The translations under genes were made by a program, and so were the position numbers. A stretch of DNA of 64,000 nt from Gaiellasilicea sp033857955 (GTDB lineage: Bacteria > Actinomycetota > Thermoleophilia > Gaiellales > Gaiellaceae). Numbering within the stretch: the first letter of the stretch is position 1; each line of letters opens with the position of its first letter. Below are positions 14,966 through 23,428 of the stretch, in pieces. Location: contig JAWVCW010000016.1 of the NCBI GenBank assembly GCA_033857955.1, positions 1 to 64,000 on the forward strand. The letters run 5' to 3'. The notes below the pieces were generated by a model. The model made no database searches. It saw only the letters and a list, made by a program, of their open reading frames with translations, and was not told the DNA's origin.

Positions 14966-16030
14966 TCATTGCAGGATGTAGACCGGAGTCCCGATGTCGA
15001 CCTGTGTGAAGAGCCACTCGACCTCGGGGATCCGCATCCGGATGCAGCCGTGTGAGACCGAGTAGCCGATCGAGGCGGGGTCGGGCGTGCCGTGGATGCC
15101 GACCGCGGGCGCGGAGAGCCCCATCCAGCGCGTGCCGAGCGGGTTGCCGGGCCCGGGCGGGATCGGCGTCGCATCCTTCGCCCAGTCGGACGCCGGTGGG
15201 TACCACCACGGGTTTCGCCACTTGACGACGATCTCGTACTTCCCGAGCGGAGTCGGATATCTCGACTGACCCGTCGCGACGCCGAAGTCACGGCGAAGCT
15301 TCATGCCGTCGTAGAGGAAGAGCTTGTTCAGGCTGCGGCGGATGACGATCACGTCGCCGACGGAGGCGCGCGTCGTCTGCGGCGCGATGACGTCCTGCTT
15401 GAGCAGGATCACATCGCGAGCATGCGTCTTCAGGCTGCGGAAGAGGTCCTGCACCGCGAGCACTTGCCGGAGACGGCGACCCTCCTGCTCCTTCGTCACG
15501 AACGGCTTCGAGTTGCGCAATCGCAGCTCCGAGTTGACAGGAGTGCGATCGAATCGCTTCCCGAGGGTGCTCGCATAGCGCTCCAGGCGCTGCCGGGGCG
15601 CCGCCACCTTCAGCGGCACGTTGCCACCGGGCGCGGTGATGCGTGCGCGCTTGATCGCGTCACCGACGTAGGCGGACGCGCCCAATTGCTTGGGCGTCGC
15701 GCGCAGGGTCACCTTGCCCAGGCGGAGCAGCAAGGGTCGCGCGAAGTACGCCTTCACCTCAGCGGCCGCCTCGGCGGGCGACAGACCTCCCACCAGGACC
15801 TCGCCGGCGACGGTGACTCCGGCCGCGATCGTGGACGGACGCGGGACCGTAGGCGTCGTCGTGGCGGTTGTCGTGGTGGTTGTCGTCGGCGGCGGAGGCG
15901 GCGCCGTCGTCGTCCCGGTCGTCGTCCCTGTATCTGCGGTCGCAGACGGGGACGCAGCCAGGAGCGTCGCGCAGAGCGTTCCGGCGACCGCGCACGCCAC
16001 GAGCAGGGTAAAGAGGAGTCCTCGCCTCAC
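14966..16030 (-). CDS. L,D-transpeptidase (YkuD) with peptidoglycan-binding domain
   Basis: 354 aa from GTG 16030. Signal peptide (about 1-33), a Thr/Pro-rich linker (about 34-65), a peptidoglycan-binding-like domain (about 66-205), then the YkuD catalytic domain (about 225-354) with GIHGTPDP and SHGCIRM, which carries the catalytic cysteine and histidine. It makes 3-3 cross-links in peptidoglycan or attaches proteins to it, outside the membrane. GTGA overlap with the phosphodiesterase gene. Confidence 0.93.
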   Translation of the reverse strand: MRRGLLFTLLVACAVAGTLCATLLAASPSATADTGTTTGTTTAPPPPPTTTTTTTATTTPTVPRPSTIAAGVTVAGEVLVGGLSPAEAAAEVKAYFARPLLLRLGKVTLRATPKQLGASAYVGDAIKRARITAPGGNVPLKVAAPRQRLERYASTLGKRFDRTPVNSELRLRNSKPFVTKEQEGRRLRQVLAVQDLFRSLKTHARDVILLKQDVIAPQTTRASVGDVIVIRRSLNKLFLYDGMKLRRDFGVATGQSRYPTPLGKYEIVVKWRNPWWYPPASDWAKDATPIPPGPGNPLGTRWMGLSAPAVGIHGTPDPASIGYSVSHGCIRMRIPEVEWLFTQVDIGTPVYILQ

Positions 16031-16812
16031 GCGTGCAGTGTAGCCATGGCCTCGAACAGTCCAGGATCATTCGTGATCACCGCGTCGACGCCGGCCGCGT
16101 CGAGCCGCGCGAGCTCAGCCGGGTCATCCACGGTCCAGGCCCAGACGGCGGCGCCTACGCCGTGTGCTCGCTCGACGCAGGCTGCAGACACGACGGCGTG
16201 ATGGAGCATCAGCGCGGCGGCGCCTACGCGCTCGATCATCGAGGGGATGCGCGCGACGATCGCCCGGCGCAGGGCGAGCGTGCCGAGGCGGATCGCCGGC
16301 TGAAACGCCCGCTGCCGCGACACGCCGTACCGGTCCTCCGGATAGGTGAAGCCGATGCGGATCCGCGGCGCGCGCGCAGTCACGGCGCGAAGGCTCTCGC
16401 GGTTGAAGGAGCTCACGACCGCTCGCTCGACGAGCCCGCGCTGCTCGAGCGCGTCCACCAGCTCGTCGAGGCGTGTTGTCAGCTTCAGGTCGACGTGCAG
16501 GGCGACGTCTCGCTCGGCCAGGAAAGCGAGCGCTTCCTCCAGCGTCGGGAGCGCGGGCGCGAGCTCTCGCAACTCCGCGAGCGAGCGGTCGCGCACGGTG
16601 CCGACGGCGGCGCCGTGGCTGACCTCGGCGAGATCGTTCGAGTGGGCGAGCACGAGCGGGCCGCCGGCCAGGTCGAGCACGTCGAACTCAATCGCGTTGA
16701 CGCCGTGCGCGAGCGCCACCTCGAACGAGCGCAGCGTGTTCTCCGGGGCGAGCGCCGCGGCGCCTCGGTGCCCGACGCGGATCAGGGGCCCGTCTTCCCG
16801 CAAGAGCTTCAC
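16027..16812 (-). CDS. Glycerophosphodiester phosphodiesterase
   Basis: 261 aa from GTG 16812. VGHRGAAALAPENTLRSF carries the catalytic HRG and the PEN motif, IEFDV the metal-binding E-D pair, and HVDLK a further metal site; VWAWTVDDPAELARL is the typical end. No signal peptide, so it acts inside the cell, hydrolysing glycerophosphodiesters to glycerol 3-phosphate and an alcohol. Coupled by GTGA overlaps to its neighbours on both sides. Confidence 0.93.
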   Translation of the reverse strand: MKLLREDGPLIRVGHRGAAALAPENTLRSFEVALAHGVNAIEFDVLDLAGGPLVLAHSNDLAEVSHGAAVGTVRDRSLAELRELAPALPTLEEALAFLAERDVALHVDLKLTTRLDELVDALEQRGLVERAVVSSFNRESLRAVTARAPRIRIGFTYPEDRYGVSRQRAFQPAIRLGTLALRRAIVARIPSMIERVGAAALMLHHAVVSAACVERAHGVGAAVWAWTVDDPAELARLDAAGVDAVITNDPGLFEAMATLHA

Positions 16813-18320
16813 GGGGCAGTCGGCAGGAGGTCCTCGTCGAGTTCGCCGCCGCGCGCGGCGAACTCGACGATCATCCGGTCGGTCACCCACTCGACCGGCG
16901 CGCGGTCGTCGGTCCACGGCTGCTTCGCCCTGTGCGTCACGGGGCGAAGGTCGCGCTGCAGCAGCTCCCACAGCGGCGCGAGCCGCTGTGGCACCTGCGA
17001 AGCGGTGGGACGCGACGGCCGGTCGAACGCCAGCAGGATTTTGTTGAAGCGGAGCGCCGGCCAGACCGCCACCGAGGGGAACTCGTAGGTCAGCGTCCCT
17101 GAGATCCCGTCGAGCAGGCTCTCGTCGCCGGGCACCGATGCGACGTTGAGCGCGATGACGCCGCCCGGCTCGAGCCGCTCGCGGGCAAGCCGGAAGAACT
17201 CCCGGGTCGCGAGGTAGAACGGCACGTAGGGCTGGTGGTAGGCGTCGACGATGATCAGGTCGTAGCGCTGGTCCGTGCGACGGAGGAACGGCCGCGCGTC
17301 GGCGTCGTACACGGTCAGGCGCGGATTGTCCTCGAGGCCGAACCAGCGACGGCCGACCCGGCTGACGGCAGGGTCGAGCTCGACGCCGTCGACCCGCGCC
17401 GCGGGGTAGAACGTCCCGAGCGCCCGCGCGATCGTCCCGCCCGCGTTGCCCAGGATGGCAACCGAGCGCAGCGGCCGGCCGAGCAGCGGCGGCACGGCCA
17501 GGAACGCGTCCCACACGCCACCGGTGAGGACCGTGTCCGCCCGCCAGACCGAGTGGACGGCGACGCCCTCGTTGAGCCGGAGCAGCCGCCTGCCGTCCGG
17601 ACGCTCGACGACCTGGATGAACTGGTAGAGCGAGTCCTCCTCGTGCAGCAGGCCGGCCTCTGCCTTCACGACGCCGGGCGGGATCGCGACCAGGGCGGCG
17701 AACGCAACACCGACGAGAAGCACCCGGCGCCCGAGCAGGAACGAGGCCGACAGCGCGAGCAGCGCCGCGGTTCCGAGCAGGGTCCGCTGCGTTCCGGCGA
17801 GAGGGATCGCGATCAGCGCCGGCACGAACGTGCCGAGGAGCGAGCCCGCGGTGGAGAGCGCGTAGAAGCGACCCGCCACCGCTCCCGCAGTCGCGACGTC
17901 CGAGATCGCGAGGCGGATCGCGAAAGGCGAGACCATCCCGAGCGCGACGACGGCCGGCGCGAACAGGAGGAGGACGGCGAAGAACGAGCCGATCACCGCG
18001 CCCGCGGAGGCGTCGTCGAGATTGCCGACCGCCGCGTCGAGGAACGGCCGGGCGACGAACGGCGTGATCGCGACCCAGACCGCCGCCACAAGCACGATCA
18101 GGCCGAGCAGGCGCGGCTCCGGCCGACGGTCGGCGAGACGTCCACCGAGCCAGTACCCGAAGGCGAGCCCGGCGAGCACGATCCCGATCAGGTTCGCCCA
18201 GACGATCGTCGAGGAGCCGAAGTAGGGCGCGAGCAGCCGCGACGCGGCGATCTCGGTCGCAAGGGAGCCGGTACCCGCGCCAAACACGAGCGCCGCGAGT
18301 GCAACCTGGGGACGCTTCAC
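16809..18320 (-). CDS. Membrane-fused spermidine-synthase-like protein
   Basis: 503 aa from GTG 18320. The first 230 residues hold about eight transmembrane segments similar to the membrane part of fused MFS/spermidine synthases; the rest is a SpeE-like Rossmann domain with VAILGNAGGTIARAL, DGVELDPAVSRVGRRWF and DLIIVDAYHQPYVPFYL. The classic aminopropyltransferase active-site residues are not all there, so polyamine synthesis is not assured. Two bases after the PP2C gene and GTGA-coupled to the phosphodiesterase gene. Confidence 0.87.
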   Translation of the reverse strand: MKRPQVALAALVFGAGTGSLATEIAASRLLAPYFGSSTIVWANLIGIVLAGLAFGYWLGGRLADRRPEPRLLGLIVLVAAVWVAITPFVARPFLDAAVGNLDDASAGAVIGSFFAVLLLFAPAVVALGMVSPFAIRLAISDVATAGAVAGRFYALSTAGSLLGTFVPALIAIPLAGTQRTLLGTAALLALSASFLLGRRVLLVGVAFAALVAIPPGVVKAEAGLLHEEDSLYQFIQVVERPDGRRLLRLNEGVAVHSVWRADTVLTGGVWDAFLAVPPLLGRPLRSVAILGNAGGTIARALGTFYPAARVDGVELDPAVSRVGRRWFGLEDNPRLTVYDADARPFLRRTDQRYDLIIVDAYHQPYVPFYLATREFFRLARERLEPGGVIALNVASVPGDESLLDGISGTLTYEFPSVAVWPALRFNKILLAFDRPSRPTASQVPQRLAPLWELLQRDLRPVTHRAKQPWTDDRAPVEWVTDRMIVEFAARGGELDEDLLPTAP

Positions 18321-18322
18321 CG

Positions 18323-20992
18323 CTACGGCTCGGACCGCTTGATCACGACCACCGCGAAGTCGTCCGTCAGCTCCTGGTTGTCCGCCCACCCCCGGCACGC
18401 CGCCAGGGCCCTCTCTGCGATTTCCTGTGCCGGCAGCGTCCGGTGCTCCGCGAGCAGCGCGTCGAGCCGTTCGACGCCGAACAGGACACCGCCGTGCCGC
18501 GCCTCGACGACGCCGTCCGTGTACACGACGACGATCGCCCCCGGCGGGAAGGCCGCCGTCACGGTGTCGTACGTCTGCGGCGCGTCGATCCCGAGCGCCA
18601 GCCCGTGCGCGGAGATTCCCTCGACGGTGCCGTCCGGCAGGACCAGGCGAGGCTCGGGGTGCCCGCCGCTCGCGCAGGCGACCTCGCCCTGCACCGAATC
18701 GATCACGATCTCCACCATGGTGATGAACCGTCCGGGGGCGATCTCGGAGGAGACAACTTCGTTGGCAGCCGCCAGGAAGTCGCCGGGCACGACGTGCTCG
18801 CGGGCGAGCGAGCGGAAGACGTATTTCGCCATTGCCATGTCGGCTGTCGCGTCGACCCCGTGGCCGGTCACGTCCCCGAGCACGACTGCGAGCCGGCCGT
18901 CGCCGAGAGTGAGGTAGTCGTAGACGTCGCCGCCGACCTCGACCCGCGCCGCGGACTCGTAGACGTCGCCGAGCTCGAGGCCTGGGATCTCAGGGGCCGT
19001 CCGGGGCAGGAGCGAGCGCTGCATCGTGTCGGCGAACGCCTTCTGCTGCGCGTAGAGACGGGCGTTGTCGATCGCCAGCGCGGCTTGCCCTGCGATCGAG
19101 AGCGCCGTGTCGGCGATCTCCCCGGCGACGGGGCGGCCGGGATGCAGAGAGACAATCGTGAGCGTCGCAAGCAGCTCGGCCGGAGTCGCGATCGGAACGA
19201 TCGCCGCGCTCGATCCCTTGCGCAGGAACGGGGCCAGTAGAGCGAGCGCACCACCGAACGCTTCCGCCCGCTCCGCGTCGAGGAGCAGCGGCTCGCTCCG
19301 CTCGAGCAACGCGAGCAGCTCCCGCCGCGGCAGCTGCTGCGGACGGGAGAGCAGCGCGCGAGCAGCCGCGTCGACACGCTCGTCGTTCACGTGCACGGCG
19401 CGCGCGGTCAGCTCGATGCCGCGCTCGTCCGGCATCCGGATCACGGCGGCGTCGACTCCGAGCAACGTCACGATGGACTCAGCGAGCACGTCGAGCGTCG
19501 TCTCGAGCGAGAGGCTCTGTGCGAAGGAGCGCGAGATCTTGAACTGGGCGTTCAGTCGCTTGGCTGCCTCCCGCTCAGAGCCGAGCGCCTCCTCGAGCTC
19601 CCTGCCTAGAGCGGTCGCGCGCTCGTGCAGGCGGGCGTTCTGGACGGCCACGGCGAGCTGTGCGGCGAGCGCAACGAGGAGCGCGCGCTCGTTGGCGCTC
19701 AGGGGCCGCGGCTGACGCGGATAGACGGCGAGCAGGCCGATCGGGGTGTCGCCGACGACGAGCGGCAGCGCGAGCGCGCAGTCGATCCCGGACTCGCTCA
19801 CCTGCGCACGAGCCGCACCGAGCCGCTCGTCCTGCGAGGCGTCGTCGACCTCCACCACGCCCCCGGCCTGGCGTGACGCGAGCGCGGCCGCGAGCAGGAC
19901 GCCCGCGACGGCCTCGTGGGGCCCCTCGACGCCCTGGCTTGCGGCCACTGCGATGCGGCCGTCGTCCTCGCGCAGGTACACGGCGATGCGGTCGACGCCG
20001 AGCATGTCGCCGAGACGCTCGAGCGCCGTGTCGAGGGTGTGCGAGAGCGAGAGCCGGGCGATCGCCTCGCCCACGACGGCGAGCAGCGCACGGCTCCGCT
20101 CGAGCTCGAAGCCGGCCTCACGCGCCCGTTCGGACGAGCGGAGCGCGTGAGCCGCACGGACGGCGAAGCTCGCGAGTTGGGCGAGGCCGCCTTCGTCCGG
20201 ACCGCGCCCGGGAGCGAACCGCAGCTGCAGTGCGCCGAGCGGCGGCTGGCCGAGCTGCAGCGTGACGAGCTCTCCGTTCCGGCGGTCGCCTTGCACCCCA
20301 ACGGCACGGTGCTCGTCGAGGATCGCGTGTACCACGCGCTTCAAGTTCGGATCGCCCTCCAGCGGCCCGTGTGCGCCCTCGATCTCCAGCGCTCCGGCGC
20401 GGAGCCGCCAGAGAAGCGCACTCTCGGCACCTGACGCGGTTGCAGCCAGGCGGGCCAAACCTGCTGCCGCCGCCTCGTCGTCCGCCACGGCTGCGAGAGC
20501 GTCGCCCGCCACGTCGAGGAGGCCCGTCACCTCCCTGCCCGTGGCGCTGCCGTCGTCGCAGAGACGGGTCGCCAGCCACGCGAGGTCGCCCGCGAGCATT
20601 GCGACGCGGGTCGCCTCTCGGTCGAATGGCTCGCCGCGGCGCGCGAGCCCGAGCATGCCGGCGTCTCCGTCGGCGTCGAACGGGACCGTGAGACCGACGG
20701 CGCCTGCGTCGAGCAGGGTGCGAACGAGCTCCGCGGCGGCTTCGACCGACTCCGCACGCAGGCCTTCGATCTGGGCCGCGAGGGCGCTCGACGACGCCCT
20801 GACGAGGCGGGCGACGAACGAGCCCCCGCGCTCGGGCAACCAGACGACTGCGATCTCCGCTCCGCTCCCGTGGATCGCAGCTTCGGCGAGCTGCGCCAGG
20901 ATCGAATCGAGCGCCGCTCCTTCCGCGAGAGCATGGCTGGCCCGTGAGAGCGCGGCGAGCGCCTCGGAGACGTCGGCGCGACTGTCGATCAT
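18323..20992 (-). CDS. Multi-GAF SpoIIE-type PP2C serine phosphatase
   Basis: 889 aa, start ATG 20992. Four GAF-like sensor modules can be traced (about 20-135, 165-285, 320-465 and 505-645), joined by helical linkers such as the one near 470-500. The C-terminal SpoIIE/PP2C domain (about 665-885) shows GGDVYDYLTLGDGRLAVVLGDVTGHG with the metal-binding D residues, ASGGHPEPRLV and VVVYTDGVVEAR. Such enzymes dephosphorylate anti-anti-sigma factors in partner-switching stress responses. No anti-sigma kinase gene is adjacent. It heads the operon continuing to the L,D-transpeptidase gene. Confidence 0.92.
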   Translation of the reverse strand: MIDSRADVSEALAALSRASHALAEGAALDSILAQLAEAAIHGSGAEIAVVWLPERGGSFVARLVRASSSALAAQIEGLRAESVEAAAELVRTLLDAGAVGLTVPFDADGDAGMLGLARRGEPFDREATRVAMLAGDLAWLATRLCDDGSATGREVTGLLDVAGDALAAVADDEAAAAGLARLAATASGAESALLWRLRAGALEIEGAHGPLEGDPNLKRVVHAILDEHRAVGVQGDRRNGELVTLQLGQPPLGALQLRFAPGRGPDEGGLAQLASFAVRAAHALRSSERAREAGFELERSRALLAVVGEAIARLSLSHTLDTALERLGDMLGVDRIAVYLREDDGRIAVAASQGVEGPHEAVAGVLLAAALASRQAGGVVEVDDASQDERLGAARAQVSESGIDCALALPLVVGDTPIGLLAVYPRQPRPLSANERALLVALAAQLAVAVQNARLHERATALGRELEEALGSEREAAKRLNAQFKISRSFAQSLSLETTLDVLAESIVTLLGVDAAVIRMPDERGIELTARAVHVNDERVDAAARALLSRPQQLPRRELLALLERSEPLLLDAERAEAFGGALALLAPFLRKGSSAAIVPIATPAELLATLTIVSLHPGRPVAGEIADTALSIAGQAALAIDNARLYAQQKAFADTMQRSLLPRTAPEIPGLELGDVYESAARVEVGGDVYDYLTLGDGRLAVVLGDVTGHGVDATADMAMAKYVFRSLAREHVVPGDFLAAANEVVSSEIAPGRFITMVEIVIDSVQGEVACASGGHPEPRLVLPDGTVEGISAHGLALGIDAPQTYDTVTAAFPPGAIVVVYTDGVVEARHGGVLFGVERLDALLAEHRTLPAQEIAERALAACRGWADNQELTDDFAVVVIKRSEP

Positions 20993-20998
20993 CAGATG

Positions 20999-21035
20999 GT
21001 TGATGCCATGAGGTCGTCCGTCTCGGGGCGCGCTA
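20999..21035. repeat. Single arm of the GTTGATGCCATG element
   Basis: GTTGATGCCATG followed by TCGTCCGTCTCG matches the left arm of the long palindrome at 39327-39482 (31 bases, three mismatches). It lies between the PP2C start codon and the end of the 78-aa gene and overlaps that gene's stop. Confidence 0.6.
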
Positions 21036-21269
21036 GAGCCCGAAGAGGCGTCCGACCTCACGCCAGATCGTGAGCGTGATCACGACGCTGACGGCGATCA
21101 GGACGATGACGACGAGCCAGAAGCGCAGCCCGGCACGTCGCCGGGCGCGGGACCGCTCGGTGCGCGCGCGGCGACGGGCACGTTCCTGAAGATATGCGCG
21201 GTCCACGGCAACCGGGTCGAACGGGGGCGCATCGTCGCCTGCCGGAGAGCGCGTTGCAGGCTCGGCCAT
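21033..21269 (-). CDS. Small single-pass membrane protein
   Basis: 78 aa from ATG 21269. The N-terminal half is charged and arginine-rich (RARRRARTERSRARRRAG); one transmembrane helix (about 50-70, FWLVVIVLIAVSVVITLTI) follows, with a short tail. TACACT (21276-21281, minus) six bases upstream gives a leaderless start. Function unknown. Confidence 0.75.
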   Translation of the reverse strand: MAEPATRSPAGDDAPPFDPVAVDRAYLQERARRRARTERSRARRRAGLRFWLVVIVLIAVSVVITLTIWREVGRLFGL

Positions 21270-21281
21270 GCGGAAAGTGTA
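21270..21281 (-). promoter_or_regulatory. -10 box of a leaderless start (TACACT)
   Basis: Minus-strand TACACT 21281-21276, six bases from the ATG. Same hexamer as at 8585 and 12691. Confidence 0.5.
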
Positions 21282-21297
21282 GTGCGCGGGCGGCGGA

Positions 21298-21516
21298 TCA
21301 GGCAGAAAGGGGCGCGAACGGACCGTCCGCAGGCCCTTCCCAGGCGAGGCCACGGCACATGGGGCATTGGGGCAGCTCCGTCCGGACGATCACGCCGTAG
21401 CCGCACTCCGCGCAACGGAACTCCCCTTGGGCTTGCAGACCGGCGGCGAGGAAGACCGGGACGTCGGCCGGTTCAGAAACGGCGGCACCCTCGAACCGCC
21501 TCGACTCGATCTGCAT
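21298..21516 (-). CDS. Small zinc-ribbon (rubredoxin-like) protein
   Basis: 72 aa. Two CxxC knuckles, FRCAECGYG and PQCPMCRG, make one metal site, as in rubredoxin-like zinc ribbons that bind iron or zinc. The tail is Gly/Pro-rich. Start ATG 21516. Role unknown; perhaps a redox or nucleic-acid adaptor. Confidence 0.8.
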   Translation of the reverse strand: MQIESRRFEGAAVSEPADVPVFLAAGLQAQGEFRCAECGYGVIVRTELPQCPMCRGLAWEGPADGPFAPLSA

Positions 21517-21591
21517 CTGTCACCGACCCCCGGCTCACGCCCCGCGGTACCCGCGTGACTTTCTTCACCGAATGTGCCCATACTTCGCTCC

Positions 21592-22071
21592 GTGGAAACG
21601 CCCGACCGCCTGACCGAGCCGAGCTATGACCCTGCAGGCGAGCCCCCCTCTGCGCTCCGCCGGGGCGGCGCGTCACTCTGGGGCCTCGGCGAGCAGGCCA
21701 CCTGGCTCTCGGGCCTCGTGCTCGCCCTCTCGGCGCTGACCGGCTGGTACTCGGGCTCCGGCGAAGGCGTCGATGTGAGCGTGATCGGCTGGAACACGGG
21801 CCTGCTGGGCAAGGCCGTCCTCTTCATCGGCCTCGCCGCGATCCTCGTCGTGGCGCTCCGCTACTGGGGGGTCGAGCTCCCGGCTGCGGTGCCCGAGAGC
21901 CTTGTCGTGATCGCGCTCGGCGCGCTCTCGACGATCTTCGTGCTCGTCCGGACGATCTCGATCCCCGACGAGTTCTTCTTCGCCGGTCGCGGAGTGGGTC
22001 TCTGGATCAGCCTCGCCGCATCCGTGGCGCTGATCGGCGCAGGGCTGCTGCAAGCGTCCGAAGAGCTCTAG
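21592..22071 (+). CDS. Four-helix membrane protein
   Basis: 159 aa from GTG 21592; GTG 21574 in the same frame is an alternative that would add six residues. About 35 hydrophilic residues precede four transmembrane segments (roughly 40-56, 72-92, 100-120, 134-154). TACTTC (21581-21586) five bases before GTG 21592 is a weak -10. The end overlaps the convergent PAP2 gene by 65 bp. Function unknown. Confidence 0.7.
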   Translation: METPDRLTEPSYDPAGEPPSALRRGGASLWGLGEQATWLSGLVLALSALTGWYSGSGEGVDVSVIGWNTGLLGKAVLFIGLAAILVVALRYWGVELPAAVPESLVVIALGALSTIFVLVRTISIPDEFFFAGRGVGLWISLAASVALIGAGLLQASEEL

Positions 22072-22549
22072 CGATCCCGACGCCGAGCACGGCGCCCGCG
22101 AGCACGTCGAAGGGGTAGTGGACGCCGACGTAGACACGCGAGAACGAGATCAGCGCAGCGAGGACGAAGAGCGGCACCCGGATGCGCGGGACGGCGAGTG
22201 CCAGCACGGTCGCGCACGCGAAGCTGACCGTGGCGTGCCCGGACGGGAACGAGTAGGTCGAAGGCGATTCGAGCAGGGGCTCGGGGACCGGCTGGGAGAG
22301 CGGTGGGCGATCGCGCTGGACCCAGAGCTTGAGCGCCCCCGAAATGCTCTCGGCAAGCAGGATCGCCGCAGCGACCTGGATCCAGAGCCGCCGGCGGAGC
22401 GGGGAGAGCAAGGAGACGGCGATCGCAAGCGCGAGCCACACGAGCCCGTAGGAACCGGCGTAGGAGAGCGCCTCGAAGAACCAGTCGAGCGCGCCGATCC
22501 GGTGGTCGACGACCCAGCGCTGGATCGATCGGTCCAGCTGGCCCAGCAG
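22007..22549 (-). CDS. PAP2-family membrane phosphatase, probable CTG start
   Basis: 180 aa if it starts at CTG 22549. The three phosphatase motifs are complete: KLWVQRDRP, SFPSGHATVS and SRVYVGVHYPFDV. Residues encoded by 22549-22442 (DRSIQRWVVDHRIGALDWFF and a first helix) look like a genuine PAP2 N-terminus, yet no ATG, GTG or TTG exists in this frame before GTG 22441. The stop TAG of the HTH-receiver gene is in the same frame and is followed at once by CTG CTG. So it uses a CTG start, or TAG is read through, or a shortened protein is made from 22441. It dephosphorylates lipid phosphates such as undecaprenyl diphosphate. Confidence 0.82.
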   Translation of the reverse strand: MLGQLDRSIQRWVVDHRIGALDWFFEALSYAGSYGLVWLALAIAVSLLSPLRRRLWIQVAAAILLAESISGALKLWVQRDRPPLSQPVPEPLLESPSTYSFPSGHATVSFACATVLALAVPRIRVPLFVLAALISFSRVYVGVHYPFDVLAGAVLGVGIARALRTLAAALRRSAPRMRRG

Positions 22550-23122
22550 CTACACCGGAAGCTGTTGCTTCGTCGACTCGATCAGCGAGCGGGGGTCGAA
22601 CGGCTTGCCGATGAAGCCCTGCGCGCCACGCGACTCCGCGTCGCCGGCAGAGCGCTCGTCAACCTGCCCGGAGAACATGATCACCGGGATCGCGCCGACG
22701 CCGGTGTGCTCCTGGATCCGACGCAACGTCTCCCAGCCGTCGACCTGGGGCATCATCACGTCGAGCAGGATCAGGTCCGGCGACTCCTGCCCGAGCGCCG
22801 TGAGCGCCTCCTCGGCACCGCCGGCCTCGCGGACGACGTAGCCCTCGGCCTCGAGATTGACCCGCACGTATTCCCGCAGGCGCTCGTCGTCGTCGACGAT
22901 CAGCACCAGCGGCCCGCGTACGGTGCTGCTTCCTGCGCTGGTCGGGCCCGAGCGATCCAGGAACTGGTCGAGGTCGGAACGCCGGTAGCGACGGTGGCCA
23001 CCGGGCGTGTAGAACGCCGACACGCGCCCCAGGTCGGACCACTTGCGCATCGTGCTCTGCGCGACGCCGAGGTACTTGGCCGCCTGCCCCAGCGTCAGCC
23101 ACTCGGGCTGCGCCGCGGCCAT
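22550..23122 (-). CDS. HTH (MerR/excisionase-like) - receiver fusion protein
   Basis: 190 aa from ATG 23122; in-frame ATGs at 23146 and 23155 are alternatives. Residues 8-56 are a MerR/BldC-like helix-turn-helix (LTLGQAAKYLGVAQSTMRKW, FYTPGGHRRY), followed by a short linker and a complete receiver (about 71-188) with acidic residues D77-D79, phospho-acceptor D121 in LLDVMMPQ, and K in GFIGKPFDP. The usual order is receiver first, output second; here it is reversed. It is probably a phosphorylation-controlled DNA-binding regulator. No kinase adjoins it. Confidence 0.88.
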   Translation of the reverse strand: MAAAQPEWLTLGQAAKYLGVAQSTMRKWSDLGRVSAFYTPGGHRRYRRSDLDQFLDRSGPTSAGSSTVRGPLVLIVDDDERLREYVRVNLEAEGYVVREAGGAEEALTALGQESPDLILLDVMMPQVDGWETLRRIQEHTGVGAIPVIMFSGQVDERSAGDAESRGAQGFIGKPFDPRSLIESTKQQLPV

Positions 23123-23200
23123 CCCTCTGTTCCCCTCATAGGCCATCGCGCGCATGGAACCTACCCAAACCTGCGCCAAGCTGAAACCTGAACCGGTTTT

Positions 23201-23428
23201 TCAGCCGCTCGTCACCGTCACGGTCACCGTGCGCGCCACCGGCGGCAGCGGTTGCGGCTTCAGCGTTCGCACGTTCGTCTGTGTCCCCCCGGGCGAGGGC
23301 CCGTCCTCGAGCGCTCGTCCGAGCGAGAGTCCGATCAGGAGAGCTGCCAGGAGGGCGAGCACGGTCAACGCGGGCCTCCAGAGCGGATTGGGAGGCGGCT
23401 TGCGCGGCCGCCTCTCAAAGGTGCTCAT
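23201..23428 (-). CDS. Small single-pass membrane protein
   Basis: 75 aa from ATG 23428. A basic, proline-rich N-terminus, one transmembrane helix (about 18-38, LTVLALLAALLIGLSLG) and an extracytoplasmic Pro/Thr tail ending VTVTVT. ATGA overlap with the 107-aa gene before it. Third gene after ftsB and DUF501, so possibly envelope-related. Function unknown. Confidence 0.7.
   Translation of the reverse strand: MSTFERRPRKPPPNPLWRPALTVLALLAALLIGLSLGRALEDGPSPGGTQTNVRTLKPQPLPPVARTVTVTVTSG

Noticed and set aside
23163..23203. CTGAAACC...GGTTTTTCAG imperfect palindrome upstream of the HTH-receiver gene
   Set aside because: Arms need a two-base bulge and there is no second copy; could be chance.
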